Positions 54,478 through 63,730 are shown, counted from the first letter of the stretch. The stretch is DNA of 64,000 nucleotides from Mucilaginibacter sp. cycad4 (GCF_034263275.1 NZ_CP139559.1:3410001-3474000), one strand, 5' to 3'. Notes: generated from the sequence alone by a model not told the origin. Made by a program: numbers and translations.

Positions 54478-54651
54478 TTAACTGTTTAACTTAACCGATT
54501 TTGCCCGTTTGGCTGCAAGCGGGCATTTTGATTTTTTTGCGTTTACACAGCATTTGTTTTTGTGTTTAGCGCCCGCAACGTTAGTCTTTTCTATCTGGAG
54601 CGAAGTAAAAAACAAGCCACCGGTAACGGCCAGTATGGTAAAAAATTTCAT
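54478..54651 (-). CDS. Small secreted Cys/Lys-rich hypothetical protein
   Basis: A 57-residue protein starting MKFFTILAVTGGLFFTSLQI, a signal-peptide-like leader, followed by a basic part with NKCCVNAKKSKCPLA. The frame stays open upstream to 54804 but that part runs into a palindromic repeat, so the ATG at 54651 is chosen. The three cysteines might bind metal or form a disulfide. Function unknown. Confidence 0.5.
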   Translation of the reverse strand: MKFFTILAVTGGLFFTSLQIEKTNVAGAKHKNKCCVNAKKSKCPLAAKRAKSVKLNS

Positions 54652-54760
54652 AGCAGTAGGTTTTAACTTAAAAGACGATATTTTTTTGGGAATGTTACAG
54701 CGGTAATGGGAAATGTTGATTTTCGCACATTTCCCCATAAGGATATCCCTGAAAAACACA

Positions 54761-54847
54761 TCATTGCGAAGAACGAAGCAATCCCCGATTGGCAGGGAGG
54801 TCATGCAAACCTCTCTGTAATGTTCGCTATCGTGTCATTCGCAATGA
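54761..54847. repeat. Palindromic dispersed repeat, copy B
   Basis: Ends TCATTGCGAA and TTCGCAATGA form a perfect 10-bp inverted pair. The left part, with ACGAAGCAATCCCCGATT and GGCAGG, matches copy A at 44455. The inner right arm is diverged, so this copy has decayed more. Confidence 0.65.
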
Positions 54848-54875
54848 GGTGGTGGTAGAGTTCCCCCTAAAAACA

Positions 54876-54906
54876 AAAAGTCAGTGACCTCGCGTTACTG
54901 ACTTTT
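54876..54906 (-). terminator. Terminator after AraC gene
   Basis: AAAAGTCAGT pairs with ACTGACTTTT around an 11-base loop. On the minus strand it is followed by TTTTTG and further T residues, about 125 bases past the AraC stop. Confidence 0.6.
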
Positions 54907-55029
54907 CATTAACTATTAACTGACCAAATATCCTTAACAAAAAACTATCTGGTATTACAAACATAATGTGTTACAAGCGGGCCACATGTGTGAAAAGCAC
55001 CATCTTAACACCGTAAAAGCAAACACATA

Positions 55030-55896
55030 TCAAGCTGACTGCCTGTACTTTAACGGAGTTATCTTGTAATGTGTACGAAACAACCTGATAAATGAGCTTG
55101 GGCATTCAAAACCTACCATGCCAACCACTTCATTTACAGGATACCGGGTATCCTTCAGCAGCATTAATGAACGTTTTAAACGCAACTGGATCAAAAATTG
55201 GTGCGGCGTTAAACCAAAAGCCTGCTTAAAAGTGCGCAGCAAATGGTTAACCGAAAGGCAGGCATGCTCGGCAAGGTCTTCAAGACTAATGTTCTGGTTA
55301 TAATTACTGTACAGGTACTCCTTAGCCAGGTTAAGGCGGCGCAGGATCTCAACCCTGGTACCCTGGTTTAAAAAGTCAAGTTTCTCGGCTTTTTTGCAAA
55401 TCTCATCATTATAAATATGAAAGTAATTGATGAGCGTATGGTGCAGGTATTCATTGATCAGCATTTCGTCCTGCATCCCATTATCCAGGTGTTGTTTCAG
55501 GTGACATACATTGTACTTGATATCGCCTGCAAACGGATAAATAGTTTCATTAAATTCGGGCTGTACTTTACCATTACCATAGCCTTTACTTAACAAAGTG
55601 TCATTGTCAAAGGTCCAGCATTCTTTAAAATCCTGTAAAAACTGCTGATCAAAATTGATGGCAAATGATTGTACCTGCTGCCCCAGATCGGTATCGGTTG
55701 AATATTGTGTGCCCCTGTTCAGGATCAGGAACGAATCGGGATATATGGACAAATGTCTGCGGCCAATATCATAACGTTCATTACCGCTTAATACAAAGCG
55801 AAGGCTTAAATCTGAAGTATACTGCGGCCCCTGCCTTTGGCTACCGGTGCGGCTTACAATCTTGTTGTTATTGCGTAATACTTTTGAATAGTCCAT
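55030..55896 (-). CDS. AraC family transcriptional regulator
   Basis: A 288-residue AraC regulator with an N-terminal sensing part (LSLRFVLSGNERYDIGRRHL, DSFLILNRGTQYS) and a C-terminal DNA-binding part (ISLEDLAEHACLSVNHLLRT, AFGLTPHQFLIQLRLKRSL, VGFECPSSFIRLFRTHYKITP). The gene follows a VOC-family gene by 12 bases and is co-transcribed with it. Its effector and targets are unknown; a three-half-site G/C palindrome upstream of the VOC gene may be its own or another regulator's site. Confidence 0.92.
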   Translation of the reverse strand: MDYSKVLRNNNKIVSRTGSQRQGPQYTSDLSLRFVLSGNERYDIGRRHLSIYPDSFLILNRGTQYSTDTDLGQQVQSFAINFDQQFLQDFKECWTFDNDTLLSKGYGNGKVQPEFNETIYPFAGDIKYNVCHLKQHLDNGMQDEMLINEYLHHTLINYFHIYNDEICKKAEKLDFLNQGTRVEILRRLNLAKEYLYSNYNQNISLEDLAEHACLSVNHLLRTFKQAFGLTPHQFLIQLRLKRSLMLLKDTRYPVNEVVGMVGFECPSSFIRLFRTHYKITPLKYRQSA

Positions 55897-55908
55897 TGTG
55901 ATATGATT

Positions 55909-56274
55909 TTATTGTTCGTTATAATTTCTTTCTTCCAGTAACATAAATTTGTTCCCCGCCGGGTCTAAAAATTCGGCTGCCAATCCGGCCGGTAAATATG
56001 CAGGCGATTTGCAAAAAAATACGCCGGCCGTACGGAGCACATGATAATCGTTCAAACAGTCGGCAGTGTTAATGATAATATTACTCTTATCACTGTTGCT
56101 GTCGTTATTAGTTACAAGCAACGCCACATTTAATTTATCCGACTGGATCACCGTGCTTTCCCTGCCCTCGTAAAATGTCATTGTACCTGTTATTTTGAAA
56201 CCTAATTTTTGAGTATAAAAATCAATTTGCCCCTCAAAGTCGGCTGTATACACAGGTATATATTTCAATTTCAT
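55909..56274 (-). CDS. VOC family (glyoxalase/bleomycin-resistance-like) protein
   Basis: A 121-residue single-domain vicinal-oxygen-chelate protein: KYIPVYTADFEGQIDFYTQK near the start and LAAEFLDPAGNKFMLLEER at the end, the FxDPxGN motif of the family. The Glu of the last motif would be a metal ligand. It may be a dioxygenase-like or binding protein; the substrate cannot be told. It is the first gene of a pair with the AraC regulator. Confidence 0.8.
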   Translation of the reverse strand: MKLKYIPVYTADFEGQIDFYTQKLGFKITGTMTFYEGRESTVIQSDKLNVALLVTNNDSNSDKSNIIINTADCLNDYHVLRTAGVFFCKSPAYLPAGLAAEFLDPAGNKFMLLEERNYNEQ

Positions 56275-56420
56275 TTTGCAGTAGCTATTAACGGGAACCA
56301 GATTTAATAACGGAAAACCAACCTGTTGGCTAAAGGCAGCGTACAGGGTAATTTTTGAAGCGGGTTTACAGTAGCCGGTCAGTTAAAACTACTTAACATA
56401 CCAAAGGTACTTTACCTGCG

Positions 56421-56449
56421 GGGGGATAGTATCCCCCTATTTGGGGGAT
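56421..56449. promoter_or_regulatory. Three alternating G/C half-sites upstream of VOC-AraC pair
   Basis: GGGGGATAGTATCCCCC is a perfect inverted repeat, and the same ATCCCCC also pairs with a following GGGGGAT after TATTT. The middle half-site can thus pair with either side, giving two mutually exclusive hairpins or a multi-dimer operator. It lies about 150 bases upstream of the VOC start. Confidence 0.5.
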
Positions 56450-56486
56450 TTATGAATTAGTGGGCTTGTAATGATTATCATACTTC

Positions 56487-56557
56487 AGGCGATCCCTGAG
56501 GACACGGATCGGGGATATTATTAATTATTCCAGCGACCGTGCCCCCACGGATCGCCT
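56487..56557. repeat. Inverted repeat downstream of LuxR regulator gene
   Basis: AGGCGATCC (56487-56495) pairs with GGATCGCCT (56549-56557), and inner CACGG (56503-56507) pairs with CCGTG (56537-56541). It begins 19 bases past the LuxR-type gene's stop and may be a dispersed repeat or a transcription end. No T-run is seen. Confidence 0.45.
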
Positions 56558-56575
56558 CGCTCAAGTCAGAGTTTA

Positions 56576-57202
56576 CTATATCAATTTATTCTGCCTGGCC
56601 AGTTTAATGGCATCGGCTCGTGAGTTTACATCAAGTTTGAGGTAGATGTTTTTGATATGGCTGCGAACAGTTTCAAGATCAATGAATAATTCATTGGCTA
56701 TCTGACCGCGGCTTTTGCCCTCGCCAATCAGTTCCAGGATCTGGGTTTCACGCTTGGATAAGGGCGATTCCTGGTTTTTTTGGAACGAGCGGATCACGAG
56801 GCGCGCAATGTTGATGCTCATGGGGCCGCCGCCCTCCCGTACCTCTTTTATCGATTCAATGATCTTGGTTGAGGGGGTATTTTTTGTTAGATAGCCCGAC
56901 GCGCCGTTAGCCAGCGCGTTAAAAATCTGTTTTTCAGATTCATAAACAGTAAGGATCAGGATATAGCAGTTGGGCAGCAGCTTTTTTAATTTGGGTATAG
57001 CATCAATGCCGTTAACGCCGGGCAGCTCTATATCCAGCAGGATCACATCCGGTTTATCTGCAGCTATTTTTTTAGCAGCCTCATCATATGAGCAGTAAGT
57101 ACTAATTACATCATAGCCCTCGGTAGCACCAATTAAAAAGGCATAGCCATCGCGCAGGGTTTCATCATCCTCAATAATACTTACCTTAATGTTACGGGCC
57201 AT
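56576..57202 (-). CDS. NarL/LuxR-type response regulator
   Basis: A 208-residue response regulator: receiver domain with D57 in VILLDIELPGVNG and a C-terminal LuxR helix-turn-helix (LSKRETQILELIGEGKSRGQ, LFIDLETVRSHIKNIYLKLD). Its start lies two bases after the end of the large hybrid-type sensor kinase gene, so the two form a pair. Targets are unknown, but the neighbouring genes suggest a nutrient or stress response. Confidence 0.93.
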   Translation of the reverse strand: MARNIKVSIIEDDETLRDGYAFLIGATEGYDVISTYCSYDEAAKKIAADKPDVILLDIELPGVNGIDAIPKLKKLLPNCYILILTVYESEKQIFNALANGASGYLTKNTPSTKIIESIKEVREGGGPMSINIARLVIRSFQKNQESPLSKRETQILELIGEGKSRGQIANELFIDLETVRSHIKNIYLKLDVNSRADAIKLARQNKLI

Positions 57203-57204
57203 GC

Positions 57205-60165
57205 TTAATTACTTAACTGGTTTTTACTAAATTTTAACGTTACTGAAGTACCCTTGCCTGCTTCCGAATTAATGAGCAGCATTGCATTGATCCGTTTGGC
57301 GCGGGCATTAATGTTATTGATCCCCCGCCCCCGGTGTGCTATGCTGCTGTCAAATCCTTTGCCATCGTCTGTAAGCTTCATTGCTATCGCGTTTTTATCG
57401 CTTTGGTCAAGCTCAAAAATTACATGTCCGGCATCAGCATGTTTAAGGATGTTGTTTAACAGCTCCTTAAATATCATGGTGATGTTACGACTGTATTCCA
57501 TGGGCAGTTTTATCAGCTGGATATCTTCATCAACGGCAGCAAACTCAAAATCAACCGGCACATCATGAAAAACCTCTATCCCTATCTCGCGGATATGGTT
57601 AAGTGTTTCATACAGGTTATCGCTTTTAGGGTCGAGCGCCCACAGGATATCCTTTGTACCGTTGTATAATGATGCTGCGTTTTGCTTGATTTGGTCAACA
57701 ATTCCGCGCTGATCTGCCTGCTCTTTATCTATTTTGGCATTCAGTATTTCTGATAAGACAGTGATCCGGGTTAATTTGTTACCCAAATCGTCATGAAAAT
57801 CTTCGGCTGTTTGCTGGCGGATCTTTAGCTTCTCTTCCCGCTTCATGGCTTCAATTGCCTTTTGACGTTTTATTTTACGCTGATGCACTAAATTTTGCAC
57901 ACCGAAACCAAGCAGTACCAACAATATAATGGCTAATAACCTGAAGGTAAAAGTTTGATAAAAAGGCGGAACGATCACAAAACTGAAGCTGGCCATCTTT
58001 GGCGATACCTGCCCGTCGGGGCTTATGGCTTTTACCCTGAAGGTATAGGTACCCGGCGGCAGTGAAGGATAATTGACCACATTATTACGCATGGGCGAGC
58101 TAAAAGCACTATCCAGCCCAACCAGCTTATACTGGTAAGATACCGCATCTGGGTTTTTGAGGTAAACGCCAAGAAAAGATATCGACAAATGATTTTGATT
58201 ATGTTTAAGCTCGGCCCAGTCATTAAGGTCGATAGAGGATCGTTTTTCGCCGTCCTCCTTCATCAGCTGTACCGATTTGATGAACACATGCGGCGGCGGC
58301 GAAGGAACCATTTTTGTCATGGTATTATACACCATAACAGCCTTGGTAGTACTGATCCAAACCTCGTGCCCACGGTGCATAATAGCATTTTGGTTGGCCT
58401 CTACCACAGGTTCTTTTGAGCCTATGTTGTCAATTACCCAAAAAGTTTTCTTTGCAGGGTTGTACTGCATCCGGTTAATTCCCCTGCCGGTGCCCATCCA
58501 AAGGCGGCCGCGTTCATCAGCAGCAAGGCTGTAAATACTGTTGGCCTTGAGGCCATCATCAACATTATAAATATTAACAGCCCCGGTTGTCATATCCCAG
58601 GTGTATAAACCGCTGTCGTCGGTACCTACCAGCAGCAGGTCACGGTACCGGATCATGCTGTAAACTGCCGTAGCCGGGAACGATTTAAGTTTAAAACCCG
58701 GAACTATCTTTTTATTTACGGTCAGCATAACACCGTTTTGAGTACCTATCAAAACAGAATCACGCCCCAAACTAAGCATTGAAGCCGTATAAGGGGGCAT
58801 ACCTTCCAATTGTTTCAATTCGCCGTTCTGATAATAGAAACAGCCCATTGACGTACCCAGCCATATAGTGCCACTATCATCGGCAGTAATAAAATTACAG
58901 GCAAAAGATGAACTGTTTTTTACCTGTCTGAAACCGTTTTTATCATACTGCCATAAACCGGTTTGCCCGGTGCCAATCCAAACGGTGCCGTTTTTATCAG
59001 TATACAAACTCTGCACACCCTTTAAATATGGCGAACCGGTTGGTACGGGCACTTCGCTGGTTCTTTTCCCATCATAGCGCAAAAGACCGGCCCCATCAAT
59101 CCCCATTAAAACATTATTGTTCCAGTCCTGGGTTACCGACATTACAATTTTGGATTCAGGAATGCCCTGTGTACGGTCAAAAACAGTATATCTGTCGCCT
59201 TCGCAGCGGTAAAGGCCATTGCCAAGGCTGCCCAGCCACAGGTTTTTATCGGCATCAAAATAAATATCAGGAATAGAGTTATCGGTAAGGCCGTTTGATG
59301 AGTTATAGTGGATCACACCGTCACCCATAATACAATAGGCTCCGTTATCGGTACCCAGCCAAATGTTGGCATCGGCGTCCTGCTCAATGCACAACAACTG
59401 ACCTTTTATTTTTTCAGTAATATTTTTTATATCCAGCGGTTTAGCCATACCGTTCCTGGCACATAACAAGGCCGAGCGGGTTAAAAGATAGGTTTTGCTT
59501 TTATCAAAACGGTCGAAAAAAATCCTTTTGATAATTTGCTCATTATATTGCGGATCAATGTCAATTACATGTTCCCATTTTTGTGCTTTAAGATGATAAA
59601 TACCTTTTTTGTAAGCAGACACGTATAGCGAACCTGCGCTATTAACAGCCAAACTGGTAATAAAAATATCGGGATCATCATTAATGGGCACATGCTGCAT
59701 TTTATCATTTTTCACCCTGAACAGCATCCCGGCAGCTGTTACCCAGATAGTTCCCTCTCCATCCTGGGTTATGTTGCCTACAAAAGAGCGTTTCACCGGT
59801 ATATCCGGTTTATACCTTATAATCCGGCCGTTATAAAGCCGTGCAAGCCCGTTCATTGTGCCAAACCAGGTACAGCCGCCTTTATCCGAAAAAATGGTAG
59901 CAACATAGTTATCCGGCAAACCTGTTAAGCGGGTATATGCGGTAAAATCCTTTCCATCAAAACGGCAGGCCCCTCCAAAGGTACCTATCCAAAGGCGATG
60001 GTCGGTATCCATGGATAGCTTGTTTATTTGCGACTGGATGAGCCCATCCTCAATATCATAGTGCGCAAAAATGTATTTCTGTGCATTGGCCCGGCCTGTA
60101 AACAACAGCATACCTGCCAGGGAACACAAAAGCAGAAAAACGGGGAAACGCGATAGCTTATTCAA
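57205..60165 (-). CDS. Two-component sensor kinase with reg_prop beta-propeller (HisKA_3)
   Basis: A 986-residue membrane sensor. A signal peptide is followed by a periplasmic double beta-propeller of reg_prop repeats (LWIGTFGGACRFDG, TWFGTMNGLARLYNG, VWIGTGQTGLWQYD), a Y_Y_Y domain (SYQYKLVGLDSAFSS, YPSLPPGTYTFRVKA), one membrane segment near 740-765 and a kinase core. The phosphorylated His is about H791 in EDFHDDLGNKLTRI (HisKA_3), followed by an ATPase domain (KELLNNILKHADAG, DDGKGFD). Such sensors in Bacteroidota usually detect oligosaccharides. It signals to the LuxR regulator directly downstream. Unlike hybrid types it has no receiver or AraC part of its own. Confidence 0.93.
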   Translation of the reverse strand: MNKLSRFPVFLLLCSLAGMLLFTGRANAQKYIFAHYDIEDGLIQSQINKLSMDTDHRLWIGTFGGACRFDGKDFTAYTRLTGLPDNYVATIFSDKGGCTWFGTMNGLARLYNGRIIRYKPDIPVKRSFVGNITQDGEGTIWVTAAGMLFRVKNDKMQHVPINDDPDIFITSLAVNSAGSLYVSAYKKGIYHLKAQKWEHVIDIDPQYNEQIIKRIFFDRFDKSKTYLLTRSALLCARNGMAKPLDIKNITEKIKGQLLCIEQDADANIWLGTDNGAYCIMGDGVIHYNSSNGLTDNSIPDIYFDADKNLWLGSLGNGLYRCEGDRYTVFDRTQGIPESKIVMSVTQDWNNNVLMGIDGAGLLRYDGKRTSEVPVPTGSPYLKGVQSLYTDKNGTVWIGTGQTGLWQYDKNGFRQVKNSSSFACNFITADDSGTIWLGTSMGCFYYQNGELKQLEGMPPYTASMLSLGRDSVLIGTQNGVMLTVNKKIVPGFKLKSFPATAVYSMIRYRDLLLVGTDDSGLYTWDMTTGAVNIYNVDDGLKANSIYSLAADERGRLWMGTGRGINRMQYNPAKKTFWVIDNIGSKEPVVEANQNAIMHRGHEVWISTTKAVMVYNTMTKMVPSPPPHVFIKSVQLMKEDGEKRSSIDLNDWAELKHNQNHLSISFLGVYLKNPDAVSYQYKLVGLDSAFSSPMRNNVVNYPSLPPGTYTFRVKAISPDGQVSPKMASFSFVIVPPFYQTFTFRLLAIILLVLLGFGVQNLVHQRKIKRQKAIEAMKREEKLKIRQQTAEDFHDDLGNKLTRITVLSEILNAKIDKEQADQRGIVDQIKQNAASLYNGTKDILWALDPKSDNLYETLNHIREIGIEVFHDVPVDFEFAAVDEDIQLIKLPMEYSRNITMIFKELLNNILKHADAGHVIFELDQSDKNAIAMKLTDDGKGFDSSIAHRGRGINNINARAKRINAMLLINSEAGKGTSVTLKFSKNQLSN

Positions 60166-60239
60166 TTAAAAACGCAAATTAAATCACCTGTATGGGGGTA
60201 CAATTAAAAAGTTAAATTAAAGCTAATTAAAATAAAAAA

Positions 60240-60260
60240 AATCACCCCAATAGGGTGATT
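60240..60260 (-). terminator. Terminator after NTF2-like gene
   Basis: AATCACCC pairs with GGGTGATT around a 5-base loop; on the minus strand a run of T residues follows directly, 27 bases past the stop of the small gene. Confidence 0.75.
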
Positions 60261-60287
60261 AATTATTATCAGTTAAGGGAGTAAATT

Positions 60288-60755
60288 TTAATTTTTAGCT
60301 ACTACAGAATTGTCGTTGTTTAAAGGCGTTTTTATGTCTTCAAACATTTTGCATACCTGGGTAATTTTCCAGTCCTGCCGGTCATTTTTCTCGATGATCA
60401 GGTAATCATGCTGTGTACAGTTTTCGTAGTTGAAATCAACCCTGGCAATTACCATGGCATCGCTTTTGGCAAGCACCTCATAACCCGACTGGCAATTTTG
60501 CCGGGTACCGGCATCCTTTTTCATCATGCTTACCAGGTCGTCCTTTTCCTGTACAAGCACCTTTTCGCCGCGGGGTATTTTTAAAACAGAATTGTCACTC
60601 ATTATTGATTTTAATTTTTTAAAGTTGGAGGTCATGTGGCTGTCAATGAAATCGCGGATCACGCTGGCGTATCCTGTTTCGGCGGCCGGACGGCCGTACA
60701 TGGTGCTGGCAGATAATAACCCTACTATGCATGCCAATAAAAACTTATTTTTCAT
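60288..60755 (-). CDS. Secreted NTF2/SnoaL-like protein
   Basis: A 155-residue protein with a signal peptide (MKNKFLLACIVGLLSASTMYG). The mature part has the shape of an NTF2/lumazine-binding-like fold: IRDFIDSHMTSNFKKLKSIM, SDNSVLKIPRG, MVIARVDFNYENCTQHDYLI and QDWKITQVCKMF. The frame stays open to 60824 but the ATG at 60755 gives a proper leader, so that start is chosen. Close paralogues are common small secreted proteins of this family group; function unknown. It has its own terminator. Confidence 0.65.
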   Translation of the reverse strand: MKNKFLLACIVGLLSASTMYGRPAAETGYASVIRDFIDSHMTSNFKKLKSIMSDNSVLKIPRGEKVLVQEKDDLVSMMKKDAGTRQNCQSGYEVLAKSDAMVIARVDFNYENCTQHDYLIIEKNDRQDWKITQVCKMFEDIKTPLNNDNSVVAKN

Positions 60756-61003
60756 TTGTGATATTTTTTTGATCAAATGTGGGCAGGCTTTGATCAAAAA
60801 AATGTGCCTATCACACCTAAGCAACGCAGCCGCGCCCGGTCATACAGCAAGCCGGTGTCTTTCGCCTATAAAGGTCATTTTTTACACTTTTTGAGCAGAT
60901 TTGCAATTAATTTGAAAATCTGTGCAGATAATTCTTTAATTATCGATAAACCATAGCAGAACTGGCCCTGCATATTTAAATCTGTACGAAAATATTTTTA
61001 TTT

Positions 61004-62860
61004 TTGAAAAGCATCTTTTACCGAATAAAACCACGCCGTAACTTGGAACCTACTGAAAACTTTTTTCGAAGCATTATTGAGGCCTCGCCTTTTCCGGTGT
61101 ATATGTGTATGGGGCAGGATAAGCTCATTGCCATAGCCAATGATGCTACCTTAAAAGCATGGGGAAAAGATAAGTCAATAATTGGGAAACCTTTTGACGA
61201 GGCGCTGCCTGACCTTGTAGGCCAGCCTTTCAGCAGCCTGATTGGCGAAGTATACCGTACCGGCGAAACTTACTATGGCAACAATGCACCGGCCGAATTT
61301 TTAATTAACGGCAAACGGCAAATAAATTATTATAAGTTTACCTACCAGGCTGTACGTAACTCACGCGGTAAAATAGTTGGTGTTATTTGTTTTTCGACCG
61401 ATGTTACCGAAATTGAACATGCCCGGCAGGCCATGGAAGAGAGCAGGCATACCTTGTATAACATGGTGAGGCAGGCCCCCGTTGGTATTTGCATCATAAA
61501 CAGCGATAACCTGGTAATTGAAGTAGTTAATGACTCCTATCTTGAGCTTGTAGGCCGTAAACGTACAGAAATGGAAAACCGGGGCGTTTGGGAAGCCATA
61601 CCCGAAACTGCCGAATTATATGCCCCCGTAATGGATAACGTTATTGAAACAGGGCAACCGATTACTGCCAAGGAGCACAAATTGTTGCTTGTACGCAATG
61701 GCGTACCCGAAATGGTATTTATTGATTTTGTTTATGAACCTGTGAAAGGTTTTGACGGTGAGATAAGTGCCATCATGGTAATTGCTATTGATGTAACTGA
61801 AAAAGTTTTTGCACGCCGCAAAATTGAGGAAGCCGAAGAAAGGGCCAGGCTGGCCGTTGAAGCTGCCGAAATAGGTACCTTTGATCTTGACCTGGTTACC
61901 GGCGAGATACTTACATCTGAAAGGTTTAACATTATTTTTGGAGTTGGCCGTGATGTCCCCCGCGATTTATTTTTGAAAGCACTGCACCCTGATGACCTTG
62001 AATTACGCAATAATGCTCATAAAACCGCGCTTATTACCGGAAAACTATTTTATGAGGCAAGGATTATCTGGCCCAATGGCTCTTTACGCTGGATCAGGGC
62101 ACAAGGCAAAGTTTATTACGGATCAATAAACAAACCGTTGCGCATACTGGGCACCTTACTTGATATTACCGAATTTAAACACCTGCAACAACAAAAAGAC
62201 GATTTTATAAGCGTTGCCAGTCACGAGCTAAAAACACCGATGACATCCATCAAGGCATCGATGCAATTGCTTGACAGGTTGATCAAGGTTGATCCTTCAT
62301 CTGATAAGATCCCCCAGTTTATCAGCCGCGGCAACAGCAGCTTGAATAAAATGCAGCAACTGGTTGATAGCTTGCTTAATGTTTCAAAAATTACCGCCGG
62401 GCAACTTGCCCTTCATAAAACACGTTTTTTGGCAGCACAAATGATCAATGAATGCTGCGACCATGTGAGGCTTGCGGGTACGCATGAACTTGAGCTTACA
62501 GGCGACACCGATCTGGAACTATACGCCGACAGGCAACGGATAGACCAGGTTGTTGTTAATTTTGTAAACAATGCGGTTAAATATGCGCCCGACAGCAACC
62601 GGATAGTCATCAATATCAGTAAACAGGGCAACATGGCCAAAATATCGGTACAGGATTTTGGCAGGGGCATTCCCCCGGAAAATATTCCGCATTTATTTGA
62701 ACGCTACTATAGAGTTGATACCTCGGGCATTCAATACTCTGGTCTTGGACTCGGCTTGTATATCAGCGCTGAGATCATTGAACTTCATGGCGGCGAAATG
62801 GGCGTTGAAAGCGAAGTGGACAAAGGCAGTACCTTTTGGTTTACAATACCATTAAATTGA
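61004..62860 (+). CDS. Cytoplasmic PAS sensor histidine kinase
   Basis: A 618-residue protein without membrane segment. Three PAS domains (about 18-135, 145-270, 280-392) precede a HisKA domain with H407 in FISVASHELKTPMTSIKASM and an ATPase domain (VNNAVKYAPDSN, VQDFGRGIPPENIPHLFERY, GLGLGLYISAEI). No receiver domain or response-regulator gene is next to it. The frame has only TTG codons near the start (61004, or 61043), no ATG before residue 33, and an in-frame stop at 60977. A TATTTTTG -7-like box overlaps the TTG at 61004, so the true start may be downstream. It may sense light, redox or a small ligand. Confidence 0.88.
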   Translation: MKSIFYRIKPRRNLEPTENFFRSIIEASPFPVYMCMGQDKLIAIANDATLKAWGKDKSIIGKPFDEALPDLVGQPFSSLIGEVYRTGETYYGNNAPAEFLINGKRQINYYKFTYQAVRNSRGKIVGVICFSTDVTEIEHARQAMEESRHTLYNMVRQAPVGICIINSDNLVIEVVNDSYLELVGRKRTEMENRGVWEAIPETAELYAPVMDNVIETGQPITAKEHKLLLVRNGVPEMVFIDFVYEPVKGFDGEISAIMVIAIDVTEKVFARRKIEEAEERARLAVEAAEIGTFDLDLVTGEILTSERFNIIFGVGRDVPRDLFLKALHPDDLELRNNAHKTALITGKLFYEARIIWPNGSLRWIRAQGKVYYGSINKPLRILGTLLDITEFKHLQQQKDDFISVASHELKTPMTSIKASMQLLDRLIKVDPSSDKIPQFISRGNSSLNKMQQLVDSLLNVSKITAGQLALHKTRFLAAQMINECCDHVRLAGTHELELTGDTDLELYADRQRIDQVVVNFVNNAVKYAPDSNRIVINISKQGNMAKISVQDFGRGIPPENIPHLFERYYRVDTSGIQYSGLGLGLYISAEIIELHGGEMGVESEVDKGSTFWFTIPLN

Positions 62861-62936
62861 AATTATATAAAAGCTAAAAGCAGAATGCCCAAAGGCGAAT
62901 AAAGATGGTAAAGCCCTACATATTATTGGCCCAGCT

Positions 62937-63332
62937 TCATCCGCCTGCAACAAACGGATTATAACAGATTTCCCAGCAATTCCCTTCCGGATCGGCAATA
63001 AAACCGGCATAACCGCCCCAAAAAGTTTCAGCCGGATGCTTCAGGATTTGTACTTCTGCCTGCCTCAGTTGGGCTATTTTGGCATCAACATCAGCTTTTG
63101 AAGCCAGATTTATAGTAAGATAAAAACGATTGCTCCCGGCATTATTGCTTATATTTGTGTATGCTGCAAAAAGCAGCTCATCGCAAAGGGTAAGCACCAA
63201 ATTATCAAGCTTTAACATTATTACCTTTTCATTTTCGGCAAGGGTCTGCCATCCGAATTTTCCGGTATAAAATGCTTTGCCTAAAACAAGATCTTTAACA
63301 GCAAGGGTAATGGCGGTTACATGGGCCTGCAT
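62937..63332 (-). CDS. VOC family (glyoxalase-like) protein
   Basis: A 131-residue vicinal-oxygen-chelate protein (HVTAITLAVKDLVLGKAFY, ETFWGGYAGFIADPEGNCWEI). The FxADPxGNxWE end is characteristic of the glyoxalase/dioxygenase superfamily, and the last Glu would be the metal ligand. It is unrelated in detail to the VOC protein at 55909. It is convergent with the PAS kinase gene. The substrate is unknown. Confidence 0.8.
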   Translation of the reverse strand: MQAHVTAITLAVKDLVLGKAFYTGKFGWQTLAENEKVIMLKLDNLVLTLCDELLFAAYTNISNNAGSNRFYLTINLASKADVDAKIAQLRQAEVQILKHPAETFWGGYAGFIADPEGNCWEICYNPFVAGG

Positions 63333-63463
63333 AGCGTAATTGTTTTTGTTGAAGCTTTTTTATCCCCAAAATCCGGGTTGATCGACATGTTTTATTTCGC
63401 ACTCAAATTTAATCGCCAGTTAATACAGCCCGGTTAAATTTAAGGTGAGCCAAATATATAAAC

Positions 63464-63637
63464 ATGCAGATCAATTATTTCATAGTAGCCACTGTAATAG
63501 CCATGTTAATAGCATTAATGATATGGATAGTTAAAACCGACCGCAAAGACGAAAAAGACTTTGAGCGACAGATCATTGACCGGGAACTTAAACCCAGGGA
63601 ACACCCAAAGCCGCAAAAAGCCGATAAAGCCATGTGA
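63464..63637 (+). CDS. Small single-span membrane protein
   Basis: A 57-residue frame reads MQINYFIVATVIAMLIALMI, WIVKTDRKDEKDFERQIIDR, then ELKPREHPKPQKADKAM. One membrane segment (about residues 5-23) is followed by a charged cytoplasmic tail. This layout is common in small Bacteroidota membrane proteins, and the codon use looks coding. No Shine-Dalgarno is clear. Function unknown. Confidence 0.6.
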   Translation: MQINYFIVATVIAMLIALMIWIVKTDRKDEKDFERQIIDRELKPREHPKPQKADKAM

Positions 63638-63730
63638 TCGGGTAAAACCCGCTATTAACTCACGTAGTTTCACGCATCATTTTATAAGATCCTTTTTTTA
63701 AATTTAACAACCCAACCTAATATCTATCTC

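Larger units (their letters stand above)
54652..55029. other. Intergenic region with palindromic repeat and terminator
   Basis: A 378-base gap between the small secreted gene and the AraC gene, both minus. It contains copy B of the palindromic repeat (54761-54847) and a terminator for the AraC gene (54876-54906). Otherwise nothing is seen. Confidence 0.5.
56275..56575. other. Intergenic region with two palindromic elements
   Basis: A 301-base gap between the LuxR regulator and the VOC gene. It holds a G/C half-site array (56421-56449) and a larger inverted repeat (56487-56557), described separately. Confidence 0.55.
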
